This document shows, piece by piece, positions 38,154 to 50,007 of a DNA stretch of 64,000 nucleotides. The notes under the pieces are model-generated. The model saw nothing but the letters and a program-made list of their open reading frames with translations, was not told the origin of the DNA and searched no databases. The position numbers and the translations under genes were made by a program. Within the stretch, counting starts at the first letter, position 1; each line of letters opens with the position of its first letter. The DNA is from Saccopteryx bilineata (Eukaryota; Chordata; Mammalia; Chiroptera; Emballonuridae): the NCBI RefSeq assembly GCF_036850765.1, contig NC_089492.1, positions 181,056,106 through 181,120,105 of the forward strand. Direction: 5' to 3'.

Positions 38154-38500
38154 CTCATTTTCATTTACATCCTCAAAAATAAAATATTACCCGATGTACC
38201 CAGGAATCTAAAATATAATGTGAATGGAAACATTTCTCACAAACGTTTACCAACCAGTGAGTAATCAGGGAAAGCAAAATGGATTCTGAAGGTTTAAAAG
38301 TTTAAAATTCTATGTAGACGAAAAAGGGACCACATGCTATGTCTGACAAGCTCATGCCAGGCCTCCACGATGCCTTGCAGACCTACAGAAACCACACAGA
38401 ATGGTCTGAAATTTAAACTTTCTAAATAAAATCAGTTCATGGTGGGTAGTCCTGTCCTATGGCGGTATTTAGTCTAACAAAGGTCAATGCTTAACTTAAT

Positions 38501-38973
38501 TGAACCTTTCTATTGTCTTTTCTTTTTGTCTTTTTGCATCTACATTAACATCCTGGATAACATGCCTTTGAAATATAAATCATCTTCTTATCCAGTCCCC
38601 TCAGGGCAGCCAACCCACCAGGGGAGAAACCAACCAAACCCCTCATTGTTACAATTATTATCTTAACCATATTCTGTCTGCCTAAGTAAAAGAAGTTTTG
38701 CGTATATACATTTTTACTTTTGGTCCAGTCCCAAAGATGTCCCCGCTTTGCTTTCTCCTGCCTCCCTAATCTATCACCAATGGGTTTCCTGTAACCCCCT
38801 TACGTTTTATCCTTTGATTCTGGTGTATAAAATTATCAAGTAAGTGGTAAAACTGCCATTTTCCAGAGCATTTTCTCAATCCATTGAGACTTTGCTTCCA
38901 GGCAGTTGTCATCAGTTTGGCTCAAATAAACTCATTAAAATTCTTACAGGTTTAGACATTTATTACGCTGACA
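38501..38973 (+). mobile_element. Probable ERV LTR (U3-R-U5)
   Basis: TGTATAAAATTATC at about 38823 looks like a TATA box, and GGCTCAAATAAACTCATTAA at about 38920 like an LTR polyadenylation signal. The end TTTATTACGCTGACA has the character of an ERV1-type 3' LTR end. CTTAA occurs right of the end and near the proposed left end (38495), but the left boundary is uncertain by a base or more. No internal ERV sequence. Confidence 0.55.
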
Positions 38974-39591
38974 CTTAAAAGAATGCTTGCTTTCTTAAAA
39001 TAAAATAACCAATTCTCTCATCAGCCAGCATGCACGCTCTTCTCCCTTTCTTTCTACAGACCCCCAAACACATTCTCATTAAATCTTGCATTATATCAAC
39101 ATATTCCCTTTCTTTCTACCATAAAATAACTTAGGACAGCACATTTCCCCTAGGCTCTCCTTGCCCCCATATCATCATTCTCCACATAATTCATAGACAA
39201 ATTCTCAAATATAGTAGCAAATCTTTAAATATAGTAGCTACTCAATGCTTAAGTGCATAATGTGTTCTTGTGCACTCGGATTACTTACTCGCCTAATTAT
39301 CTCCGGTGAGGAAAGTCAAATATTGCTTAAGAAAATCATTCTACTTGGATCTTTTTCTGATGTAAAATAGTTCAATTACATAACTTTGACCACTATATTT
39401 AAAATCTACTTGGAATTACAAACATCCAAATGCTTAGTCCACTGGGGCATATTCAGGACAAATGAAATCAAGCAATGCTTGTGGAGGTAGCCAGGAAGGT
39501 TTCTTTATTGGGGAGAGGGAGGGGGTGTCTAAGAGTTACAACAGAAACAGGACCAGCTTGGAACAGGTCTGCCTCTAGCAGACCTATAGAT

Positions 39592-39805
39592 CAGTGGTTC
39601 TCAACCTTTCTAATGCCGTGACCCCGCAATACAGTTCCTCATGTTGCGGTGACCCCAAAGCAAAAAATAATTTTGGTGGCTACTTCATAATTGTAATTTT
39701 GCTACAGTTATGATTCAGAATGTAAATACCTGATATGCATTATGTATTTTCCGATGGCTTTAGGCGACCACGCCGGGGTCGCAATCCACAGGTTGAGAAC
39801 CACTG
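39592..39805 (+). mobile_element. SPIN-like non-autonomous hAT
   Basis: It starts CAGTGGTTCTCAACCTTTCT and ends CACAGGTTGAGAACCACTG. The interior ACAGTTCCTCATGTTG, GCTACTTCATAATTGTAATT and AAATACCTGATATGCAT matches SPIN/URR1-type hAT MITEs known from several tetrapods, including bats and rodents. The flanks are CTATAGAT and CTATAGAG, an 8-bp duplication with one change. SPIN elements are a textbook case of horizontal transfer among tetrapods. Confidence 0.9.
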
Positions 39806-39846
39806 CTATAGAGAGTAGATTCTTGAACAGAAGTCCAGGTGATTTT

Positions 39847-40052
39847 TTTTTAATTCATTTTTTTTAGAGAGGAGGGGGGAGATAGATAGATAGAGAGAGA
39901 GAGATTGAGAGAGAGAGAGAGAGAGAGAAGGGGGAGGAGCAGGAAGCATCAACTCCCATATGTGCCTTGACCAGGCAAGCCCAGGGTTTTGAACCGGCAA
40001 CCTCAGTGTTTCTAGGTTGACGCTTTATCCACTGCGCCACCACAGGTCAGGC
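39847..40052 (-). repeat. Family A SINE with target-site duplication
   Basis: On the minus strand it starts GCCTGACCTGTGGTGGCGCA, with a long CT tract. Duplications GAAGTCCAGGTGATTTT lie at 39830-39846 and 40053-40069. Confidence 0.95.
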
Positions 40053-41029
40053 GAAGTCCAGGTGATTTTGAGGGTACATTTATTAAAGCTGGGAACAGTG
40101 AAACAAGGAAGGGCCTCGAATAGATGAAGCAACGGGAGACAGCCTAGCCTTAGCAGGGCTGCTGTCAGCTCACTAGAGAGTCAGAAAAAGAGGGCCTTGG
40201 AGACAGGTTCAGGGGTTAGTACAGGACAAGTTGCCACTTGTTGCCCACTGCTCCTCTGCTTGCAAGTCTCATAGGGACCCTTAGGAGATGCACATCTGTG
40301 GGGGAAGGAGAGGGGAAGGGAAAGGCATGGGCATGCTTCTGGGAGATAGAGTGTCCAGGAAGGATTTTTTGGGTGGCTCCACTGTCCTCTCTCCCAGGGA
40401 AAGGAAGGGAGATTCTTTTCTTCTATTATGTATACAGGTGCATCACCCAAACGCAGAAAAGCAGGAATGAAGGAAAAGCCACTAAAGCTGACTAATCTGC
40501 CCTACAAACCAGAGAACAATCAGTAAGCTAATTGAATCCAGAATCTGGAGAAGCCAAGAAAACTTAAAAGGGGTGCAAACATTTATAACAAGATGAGGAG
40601 ACTCATGGATTTAATTACTTCCACGACACATGACAATTAAGAATAAATGGTGGAAAACCACAAGACAGCAGACAGGGAGGAAAAAAGCTAAACATTGATT
40701 GCCATTAGTGTTAACAACAGGAGTTTCTAACACCTGCTATAAGCTACTGTGGAGTAAAAAATGAATTACTCTCCCAGTGAATAAATGAATGCATTAATGT
40801 AAGCCAGGTTCTTTGGAAAGCACATTTAAACTCTTTTAAACCACCAAAGTAACATTCCCCAAATAGATGCTTCAATGTACATTTAGCAGGATGGAAAGTA
40901 TTTGACCTCTTCAAAGCTTCCAGCCTACATCTGACAACAAAACACAGAATCTAGTGTTACCAGACAGAAAATTCACTTAATAAAATATTTATCATTTCAA
41001 ATACAAACAGCTGAATCACAACAAAAACA

Positions 41030-41180
41030 ATGAACATTTATTGAATGTGTTCCATGTACCACCACAACGAATTCCCAGAACAACCCTCGGAAGGAAAGAC
41101 TGACTTTACCCAGACTGCACAGTTACCAAGTGGTTCAACGCCAGGCAGTTCCCTTCCAAAGCAACCTACCAAAGTGGTCT
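41030..41180 (+). repeat. Probable MIR/L2 fossil
   Basis: AACATTTATTGAATGTGTTC, CCAGAACAACCCTCGGAAGG and CTGCACAGTTACCAAGTGG follow the order of the MIR core and tail (ACAACCCTGTGAGG type, then CACAGCTAGTAAGTGG type). Confidence 0.5.
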
Positions 41181-41624
41181 GGAGCTCAGCCTTAGACCAT
41201 CCACAAGGCTCAATGACACCCAAACAGCAATTAACAACCTGAGAGCTGTATTAAACCGGAACTGTACTCATGGTACTCTAAGAACACATAAGAAAATGAA
41301 AATCCTCTTTGGAAAATTTCTATCTAAATGGAATAATGTCAAAATTTATATTTTAAGGGAGAGTACATTTATAAAAGCTATAAAATTTATAAAATGCACA
41401 GATAGTCTTGTTTCATTCCCCAAAACACAGAATTAATAAAATGACAGCTATGTGTAACTATAAATTTATTTTCGGTTGAATCATATCCCCTCCTCCAAGA
41501 ACCACTTTCTTATATGCTAATTTATATCAAAAACTCTTTCTCCATTACACAAGCAAAAGACAAAAATACAATGACTGGAAAAAAATTAATTGGGCAGACT
41601 TAGAGTCCAAAGAGACACCAATTT

Positions 41625-41780
41625 ACAATGGTTCCCAAACTTGGCTGCAGCTCAAATCATGATAGCAGGGCTCTACTCATTATTCCAAACCAGAGTAGCC
41701 AAGGGTAGATAGAGCTCATGACAGTGAATTTTTGTAGTTCCACAGGGATTTAGACACACATCCCTGGTTAAGAATGTAAG
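41625..41780 (+). mobile_element. Ancient MER5-like hAT remnant
   Basis: The left end CAATGGTTCCCAAACTTGGC and right end CCCTGGTTAAGAATG, with a diverged interior, resemble the MER5/Charlie MITE layout. Confidence 0.5.
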
Positions 41781-42039
41781 AGGATACATACTGCATTCCT
41801 GAATCTACTCCAGCCTCTCTTTAAAAGGCTTTTGAAAAAAACCTGTCTAAACATATAGATGGTAAGCAGCATGTAAGTCTCTGCTCTAAAGCTTAGAAAA
41901 ACAAGAACCGGTTCTAAAAATTTCAGACAGGTGTAGTAAGAAAGCAGTAAGAATGAACACCATCATCCCCAAGCCTGGAAATCAACTGCAGCAATAAAAG
42001 CACAAGTTACCCAGAGTGTCTATACAAAGAAATCACATT

Positions 42040-42137
42040 GGACCTGGAACACTGAGGTCGCTGGTTCAAAACCCTGGGCTTGCCTGGTCAAGGCACATAT
42101 GGAAGTTGATGCTTCCTGCTCCCCCCCCTTCGCTGCG

Positions 42138-42168
<31 letters not shown>

Positions 42169-42208
42169 CTTTGACACACACAAATGAATAAATAAAGTCT
42201 TTAAAAAA
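42040..42208 (+). repeat. 5'-truncated family A SINE with target-site duplication
   Basis: It begins inside the tRNA part at GGACCTGGAACACTGAGGTC, without the A box, yet has AAGAAATCACATT on both sides (42027-42039 and 42209-42221). This is a 5'-truncated insertion, not a later deletion. Confidence 0.93.
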
Positions 42209-42491
42209 AAGAAATCACATTCAATGAGCAGGTTATGATTTCTACAACAGCAAATTCACTTTTGTAATTAAATTAGGCTTTGGCAAAAAAAAATAATAAT
42301 AATGTATCCTTTAACAGTTAAAGTTTAACTATGCAAGTGAAAAAGATGATAATCCAAAACAGCAATTAATCCAAGTCTTTAAAAATGTATTGTGATAACA
42401 GTAGCATTTTTATAGCTTAAGTTACCAATAAAATTATGTATACATAGATGTACAGAGCAGTACAATAGCTAGAGATTTAAAACAATTGTAG

Positions 42492-42854
42492 TGGCCCTGG
42501 CTGGTTGGCTCAGTGGTGGAGCATCAGCCTGGCATATGGGAGTCCCAGGTTCGATTCCTGGCCAGGACACACAGAAGAAGCACCCATCTGCTTCTCCACC
42601 CCTCCCCCTCTCCTTCTTCTCTCTCTCTTCCCCTCCCGCAGCCAAGGCTCCAAAGATGGCCCAGGCGCTGAGGATGGCTCTGTGGCCTCTGCCTGAGGCG
42701 CTAGAATGGCTCTGGTTGCAACAGAGAGAAGCCCCAGATGGGCAGAGCATCACCCCCTGGTGGGCATGCCAGGTGGATCCCGGTCGGGTGCATGTGGGAG
42801 TCTGTCTGACTACCTCCCCATTTCCAACTTCAGAAAAATATAAAATAAATAAAT
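42492..42854 (+). repeat. Family B SINE with target-site duplication
   Basis: It starts TGGCCCTGGCTGGTTGGCTC. AAAACAATTGTAG flanks both sides (42479-42491 and 42855-42867). A CTCF-like core lies at 42748-42766 (reverse TGCCCACCAGGGGGTGATG). Confidence 0.95.
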
Positions 42855-43019
42855 AAAACAATTGTAGCTAATGAAGAGGTGACTTACAGAAAGCACAATA
42901 ACAGGACAACACAGACAACTTGGGATTAAAATATTCCTGCAGACACTAAATAAAGTAACATTAAAAAAAAGCTATGCAATAGGATAGAAACCACTACTAT
43001 AATCCAGTCAACAATGAAA

Positions 43020-43195
43020 ATTCTGTATTCGTAGACAGAAACAGTCATAGATAACTTCTAAAATCAGAGGAGGGCTGGGAATGTTCTAGAATTAGATGAT
43101 GGTGATTGCACAACCGTTAAGAACTCACTAAAAATCGCTGAAATGTACAATTTATATGTAACGTATATCTTAGTAAAGCTGTTTAAGAAAACAGC
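43020..43195 (+). mobile_element. Old L1 3' UTR fragment
   Basis: GGGAATGTTCTAGAATTAGA, TGATGGTGATTGCACAACCG, TGAAATGTACAATTTATATG and ATATCTTAGTAAAGCTG follow the known L1M 3' UTR order, decayed. Confidence 0.7.
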
Positions 43196-44630
43196 AGAGA
43201 GCTCATCAGACTTTCATACAAATCTCTTTCAAAAAATTCTGTTTTTCATTATGACAAATACATCAGCCAGAACTATACACTCACTCCTAACCCCAGTATA
43301 GCTAGGAAAATCTCTATATGCCAAAGTGTGGTTAATCTTTGTTACAGGGAACATGACAGAATGGAAGACAGGAAATCATATATTCAAGCACGATGCACTG
43401 AATAAAAATAACAGAATCAGTGAACATCGCCCTCTCTCATCTACTTTCCAAAATGACTTTAGGTTTGATCACTACTTTACAGTCAACTATGAAAGTAAGT
43501 TTCACAGCCACCATGGAAACTATAAAACCACTACTTACTCCCAAGTGTGATATAATATCATGTACTTCCTCTAAAACTTTGCATTTGACTCTATGGTGCA
43601 TACGCATTAAGTAAGCATTAAGCTAAACTAAAGCTCCAGGACAAGTGCCAAACAGTGAGGTGTCATATAGCTATAAAAACAACCAAATGACTAGTTGTCT
43701 CTGTGACCTCCCTGGAGGTCTGAAAGGATGTCTAGCACTAACTCTGATGCCCAGATCAGCAAGGGCAGCAGCATGCAGCTTAACACTCAGAAGCTATTTA
43801 AAAGGTCATCCCAGGTAAATCTACAAGCAGCATGTATCAGAACAAGCAGCGATCAAGTAAGTCAAGGAAACCAAAGCTATACTTCAATTATTAATTGCTT
43901 TATTTTTTAATCTAACAATCCATCACCAGCTTTTCCTTGTCTAGGTGGCTTACAGTTTTCTGATTACTATGCCAAGATCAATGTGCATTAGTTTAAACAA
44001 TCTGATCTTAACCAGACCCTGCTTCTGTCAAAGATAACTGAAGAGCAACATTAACTCACAAAACATCTAACTGTTGGAGCACAGTGACAGAGTACCAAGC
44101 TGCCCCCCGTCCAGCTCCAAAGACATTGATAGAATCCTACTCCACACAGGCCTCTTTGATGTACAAGAGCCTAATTTTACATCAAGAGATGACCAAATTC
44201 TCAACACACATCCAACTCTTTAATGTAACCTCAATCCAGTTTTGAAGAAGTTTAAAAATGATATTCACCATCTTTGAATTCCACCAGCAATAATAATGCT
44301 TCCAAAATTATGAGGCTGATTTGGTAGCATTTGAGGAGAACTAAATTACACCCTTCCTTTGAAGTGGAAAAAACCCCAGAGTTCACAAAACCAAAGTTGA
44401 AAAGTATTCAGAACAGCACTTTTCAAATCTTATACTAGGACTGCACCAAACAATCCTCACATTAACTTACCTACCTAGAACTCAGTTAAGGCATATTAGA
44501 AAGCAGACACAAATAAACTCTGAAATCAAAGCACCTAAATAATGACTAACGAATTTAGTACAAGTACAGCATTCTTAAATAATGGAAAGTAAGGATACAA
44601 ATTAAATGCTGGGGTGAAGAAAGGTCACAA
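43196..44630. other. JARID2: Intronic sequence, nothing recognised
   Basis: AT-rich, without a repeat or exon that I can name. Confidence 0.45.
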
Positions 44631-44632
44631 TA

Positions 44633-45019
44633 CAGGTATTGATCCACTTACGACCTATGCAACTTACGACCATTCGACTTGACCACAATCACTAGCCACG
44701 ACTGCTCCACGTCTGGCAGCACAAGCGTTGGGCTTATGACAGTGTGGACCAGCTTCCAGCAGCACTACCATCTCTGCATGCACCATTTCAACTGTTATCC
44801 CAGACTTGGTACAGCAATTTGTGTTTTGTGTCTTGGATATTTTTCACCAAACCCCTCCCAAGATGTCTACCAAGAGGAAATTGTCTTTGTCTTTGACTTA
44901 AAGATTTTTATAACATCATTTCACAGTACTGTACATATAGCCCACTCAACTTACGACCAAATCGTGTTACCACAGGTCTGTCAAAAACCCAATCGTGGTC
45001 GTATGTCAAGCACTAGCTG
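44633..45019 (+). mobile_element. Pogo/Tigger-like non-autonomous element keeping a transposase start
   Basis: The left end CAGGTATTGATCCACTTACG and right end in reverse CAGCTAGTGCTTGACATACG are inverted repeats bounded by TA (44631-44632 and 45020-45021). The interior reads ATGTCTACCAAGAGGAAATT (at about 44862), encoding MSTKRKL, the typical start of pogo-type transposases. The frame stops five codons later. It was evidently formed by internal deletion of an autonomous element. Confidence 0.8.
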
Positions 45020-45101
45020 TACATAGTACTGTTCATTTTGGAAGTAGGCAATTACTCATTTTTATCCTTAAGGAAATAATTATTAAAATTCACTAAACTT
45101 T

Positions 45102-45229
45102 GGCCCTGGCAGGTTGGCCCAGTGGTATTGCATCAACCCAGCATGTGAAATCCTGGATTTAATTCCTGGTCAGGGCATACAGAAGCAGCAACCATGTGTT
45201 TCTCCACTCCTCCTCTCCTCCTCCCCTCC

Positions 45230-45269
<40 letters not shown>

Positions 45270-45716
45270 CCTCCCCCCCTTTCCTGCAGCCATGGTTGAT
45301 TGATTCAAGCATGCTGGCTTCCAGGCAAGGAGAAAGGCTCCTTAAAAATAGCTCAGTTGTTGGCCTGACCTGTGATGATGCAGTGGATAAAGCGTCGACC
45401 TGGAAATGGTGAGGTTGCCAGTTCGAAACCCTGGGCTTGCCTGGTCAAGGCACATATGGGAGTTGATGCTTCCTGCTCCTCCCCCTTCTCTCTCTCTGTC
45501 TCCTCTCTCTCTCTCTCTCTCCTTTCTAAAATAAATAAATAAAATAAAAATTAATTAAAAATTTAAAAAAAAATAGCTCAGTTGCAAGCATGGGCCCAGA
45601 TGGGCAGAGCATCAGCCCCAGACAGGGGTTGCCAGGTGGATACCAGTCAGGGTACATGAAGGAGGAGTCTATCTCCTCTCCTCACTTGTGTTAAAAAAAG
45701 AAAAAGAAAAACCACT
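45102..45716 (+). repeat. Old family B SINE hosting further SINEs
   Basis: The head TTGGCCCTGGCAGGTTGGCC is at 45102 and a long (CT)n lies at about 45236. The body is interrupted at 45359-45568 and resumes with GATGGGCAGAGCATCAGCCC and GGGTTGCCAGGTGGATACC. The outer duplication AAAATTCACTAAACTTT (about 45085-45101) pairs imperfectly with AAAATCACTGAACTGT after the tail SINE (about 45896-45911). Confidence 0.85.
45359..45568 (+). repeat. Family A SINE nested in a family B SINE
   Basis: It starts TTGGCCTGACCTGTGATGAT. AAAAATAGCTCAGTTG lies on both sides (45343-45358 and 45569-45584), both within the host SINE. Confidence 0.95.
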
Positions 45717-45895
45717 GCCTGACCTGTAGTAGCACAGTGGATGGAACGTCAACTTGGAGTGCTGACGTCCTTGGTTCGAAGCCCTGGGCTTGCCTGGTCA
45801 AGGCTGGTATTGGAGTTGCTTCCTGTTCCTCCCCCTTCCCTTCTCTCCCTCCCCCCCCTCCTCTCTAAAATGAATAAATAAAATCTTTTTTTTAA
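45717..45895 (+). repeat. Family A SINE in the tail of the family B SINE
   Basis: It starts GCCTGACCTGTAGTAGCACA, has GGTTCGAAGCCCTGGGCTTG and a CCCCC-CTCTC stretch, and ends AATGAATAAATAAAATC. It interrupts the host's A tail. Confidence 0.92.
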
Positions 45896-46609
45896 AAAAT
45901 CACTGAACTGTGAGGGCGTTCCCTTCATTATCCCCAAACCAGGTGTTAACAAATTCTAGAAAGCAACAGAGCAGTGAGTGAGCTGGATTAGCTGAAGGTC
46001 AGGGTATCAGATGATCCTGAGTGTGTGTCTGCTCTGCCCCAGATTCCCACAGCTACACGAAGCCCTGGGGTTCTCCCAAACAGCAAATTAAACAGGCACG
46101 ATAAGGGGTGTTGGAGGAAACACCCTGCACAATGCCCAGATGGGGTGGCGCCCTTTGCAGTGACTGAATTCAGCTGCACTGTGGAACACTATACAGCCAC
46201 TTACAAAGAAAGAAACAAAATTATTTGAATACAAGACTGGAAGAGAAGCAGCATGTGCAATATGCTTTGGGGACTGCCTTCTGTTTTGCTTCCTCAGGCC
46301 AGTCTACTAGATAAAAATAAAAGAAAAATTGATAAACACAAAATGTTAATAATCATCAGAGTGATAAAATTTCACTATATTTTATTTTTTTATTAGCATC
46401 CAGAGTTGCTAAATGCTTGAAGATGAAAACAAATTACACATGTAATATAAAAAGCTACTTTAAATAAATCAAACAAAATATAGGGAATCAAACAAAAAAT
46501 AGGGCATCAAACTGCACCAAGTTATGTTATTCTTTCTACAGTTCCTAACATAGACAGTCTCAGTAGCATGCCCACCTGATCATATTTAATTACATAATTT
46601 CACTTCTTG

Positions 46610-46760
46610 AGGCATTTATTGAGTTTCTATCAAAGAAAGTACTAGGAGGAGGCTATGATCTGCCAGTGCCTGGGCACTATTCCAAACACAGCCCTTTCAT
46701 CAGTGTGAGTTCTCATTTCCATTTACTGAAGAAGAATGACTAATCCAGCAATCACCAGCA
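46610..46760 (+). repeat. Possible MIR/L2 fossil
   Basis: CATTTATTGAGTTTCTATCA and CTGGGCACTATTCCAAACAC followed by CTCATTTCCATTTACTGAAG follow the general MIR/L2 order. Weak. Confidence 0.35.
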
Positions 46761-48425
46761 AAATTAATTGGCGCCCCTTCAATAATTCCTAGAATACAGG
46801 ACTCCCAATAAATTTTATTTCTGATGACAAAACAGAAGTTCCTGTTAATAATATGTGGTAAGCCTTGTTTACTGAGCACCTATGCTGTGGCAGGCCTACT
46901 ATGTAGACAGCATTTCTGGTAAACGTGAGCTCTAAAGTCAGGATCTGCCCCAGACTGTGACCACTTCCCTATCTGCTGTAGAGAAAGTGAAAGCCTCTAC
47001 AAAGACTTATGGGAGCATTGAGATATCTCACATCTGTTTTCAAAAAATTCTAACTAGATCTAAGAACTATTTTTTAATTTTCCACTCAAAGTGCAGATGA
47101 ATGGGAAAAAGGTAAGGGAGGGAGACTCACTAACACGTAAATAATAAGATATATATAACCAAAGAGAAGAAATGGGCTAAGAGATGGGACTACTTCTGTA
47201 TAAACATTTCATACATTTCCATTGACCAGGAAACAATTCAAAACGGCACAGAAAGAAACATCAAGAACTTTCACATAACAGTGAAAATAACACTTTTTCT
47301 AACAGTTCCTGGGCTGGAAGAATAGTGTGGGTATAGAAGGAAAGGCCTCCTGTCGCAGTCTCTTTTCTTTCACATTTTTGTTTAAGAGATAAAGGTCACT
47401 GGGCTGATTAAAAAAGTACATTAGCACTGCAAGCCTACCTTCTGCCTCAAGGTGGCCAGGACTTTGGCTGGGTTAAAATAATGGTGGAGAGACAGAAATG
47501 CCCCAACACATGGCTTGGAAGCAGAATTCAGTTAACATCCACGTGTGACTTCAGGATTAGACGGTCACAAGATCATCTGAGACCTAGGAATGTCATCTAA
47601 AACCATCTTACATTCACACTCACATTCTACCACTAAGAAGAAACAAGATACATTTCTGACCTGGAAGAAACTTAAGAAGGACTAGAATAAAGATCATGAT
47701 ATTAACACCATAAATATGCCCCTCAGCATGGCTAAAATTGTAAGAAATATACAGATCACCACCAAGTCAGAGGAACGGAAGTTTGAGGTCAATCAAAAAG
47801 TTTCCTGTATATCAATTCAATAGATCTTCCAATATTCATTCACTAAAAAGACCATTCAAAGCAAGATGAGGGGCAGAATTCACAGCCTGGGGATTGGCAC
47901 ACAAGGAATCAAAACCAGCACCAGACTGAGTGCTCAGAACTACTCCAATGTAGTAGACAAAGGTCAAAAGTACCATTCCTGTTGCGTAAGTCACAGAATC
48001 AGAATTAAGCTCAGAAACCAGCCTGCGTGACCTTACTGGGCAAAAGCTTCCTTCACTTGTAAAGTAAGAACTAAAGGAGGAGGCAGGCAGGAAGAGCAAA
48101 GGGCATGCCGGGTACTTCATAAGCACAGCAGATGAGTACCATTACTCTTTGACAACTTCATCGCTACGGCATCAGAACACAGAATCTGCAGTGTTAAAGG
48201 CAACCCCGGAATCTGGAATACAAGAAGGGTAATTGGAAGTAATAAAGTGATTTTTACAGGGAACCTAATGAACCACTCAATACTGAAAATGAGTTCATCC
48301 TTACCTGGAAAGACAGATTTGGTGGAAGTCCAGCATTAGTTCCTAATCCTGAGTATTAAAATACATAATCCTGGTCATATGTTAAAATGCATAAAATCTA
48401 CACCTAAAAGTTATACTTTATATAT
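46761..48425. other. JARID2: Unique intronic stretch
   Basis: About 1.7 kb with no young SINE, RNA gene or exon that I can support. Confidence 0.45.
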
Positions 48426-48426
48426 G

Positions 48427-48757
48427 TTTTGGGGTTTTTTGTTTTGTTTTGTTTTTGTAACAGGGACAGAGAGTGGGACAGATAGGGACAGACACACAGG
48501 AAGCCACAGAGATGAGAAGCATCAATTCTTTGTTGTGACACCTTAGTTGTTCATTGATTGCTTTCTCATATGTGCCTTCACCAGGGGACTCCAGCAGACC
48601 AAGTGACCCTTTGCTCAAGCCAGTGTCCTTGGGCAAGCCGGTGAGCCTTGCTCAAACTAGATGAGCCGGCGCTCAAGCTGGCAACCTCAGGGATTTCGAA
48701 CCTGGGTCCTCCGTGTCCTAGTCCAACGTTCTATCCACTGCACCATCGCCTGGTCAG
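48427..48757 (-). repeat. Family C SINE
   Basis: On the minus strand it starts AGCCTGACCAGGCGATGGTG. It carries GAGGTTGCCAGCTTGAGCGC modules, GAGAAAGCAATCAATGAACA, GATGCTTCTCATCTCTG and an A-rich tail. Related flanks TATATATGTTTT and TATATATGTATT look like its target duplication. Confidence 0.92.
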
Positions 48758-49732
48758 GCTATATATGTATTTTTAAAACCATAACCCTATAAAAAAAAAA
48801 AACCATAACCCTATATTTTACTAGTGAACCACTGCTCAAACAAAACACTGGATGGGGTGAGTTTTTAATAAGCTCGAGAGAGCAGCTTTCAACATGTGGG
48901 AATTAATACAGCAATCTTTCCTTGGGCAAAGCGGTTTCTGTACAAAAGCCTCAGTATCTACCATTGTATGCTAAGAATTTACAAATGTTGTTTTAAAGGC
49001 ATGATTAAAATGATTAGGTACAGCTCTACCTAAATGTTGAAAAGCCAAAATTTTCAATGCCTGGATTCCTATTTTTAACAATACACTGAAACAGTGTCAT
49101 AAAACACATAACTTGAGAAATTAGACTTGACATACTTTGCCTTCCTGCCCAGAGACAATTTACCAACTGCCCCCCACCACCTCGTTTTCAGAGTCCCAGG
49201 TTCAGAAGTCAGCCTCTCAGTGGCGTTCACTGAACCGTCTCTACTCCTCCGGGATAGTGAAGGGGCCGTGCTGTTGGACACCCACATCTACAGAAAGGAG
49301 GAAGAGGTGCCCATACATAGCCAGCTCTGACAGCTGCTCAGCAGGAACAGTGCGCATGGCTGAGGCTGGGAAGAAAGGACATGGACAGAAAATCGAGGGT
49401 TCTTCAGCACACATTTGCAAATGTGTGGACAGTGGACACCATGAGTAAAGAAATGCTTAGGGACATGTCAACACCAAAGGGCAAGCAGAAAAAGAAGAAC
49501 TGCAACTAGAGAATGGTTAGACAGGAAGTGAACAAAGCAAGAAAATAATGGTGTCCCAAATACAAAAAAAAAAAGAGAAAAGTTCTAGTTCTAGTAGGAA
49601 CAGCAAATATGTCAAAGGCTGTTATATATATACACAGCACCACAGAATACAATTTGAGCCCTGCCCCTAAGGCAGTGGGTTTCAGACCTCTATCCTAAAC
49701 AAGGAAACTTAGTGTCTCTATAACATTATTTT

Positions 49733-49930
49733 TTTCCTTTTTATTGAATTTATTGGGGTGACACTGGTAAACAAAATTACACAGGTTTCAGGTGCCCAAT
49801 TCCACAACACATTATCTGCATATTGTATTGTTTGCTCACCACACCCAGTCAAGTTTCCATTCATCATTTATCCCCCTAAGAAAGATCTCCACCTCCCCCT
49901 ACCTCCATCCCACTCTAATACTATTATTTA
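49733..49930 (-). mobile_element. L1 3' UTR fragment
   Basis: On the plus strand TTTATTGAATTTATTGGGGT, GGTTTCAGGTGCCCAATTCC and CATTTATCCCCCTAAG are the reverse complement of a mammalian L1 3' end, with a T-rich tail at 49730. Confidence 0.75.
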
Positions 49931-50007
49931 AAGAATAATCCATGGGCCCCCTCCAGTTTTACAGAGCTAAGATGTACTGACTTTCGGTTACCATTAGTAA
50001 GCTGGTG

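Larger units (their letters stand above)
39480..40500 (-). other. Possible LTR-like or mRNA-like unit, interrupted by SPIN and SINE
   Basis: On the minus strand two AATAAA signals occur (at about 40078 in GCTTTAATAAATG and at about 39504 in CCCAATAAAGAAACC), in pyrimidine-rich sequence that looks like an old LTR or a terminal exon. I do not recognise the family. A SPIN-like element (39592-39805) and a family A SINE (39847-40052) have inserted into it. Confidence 0.3.
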
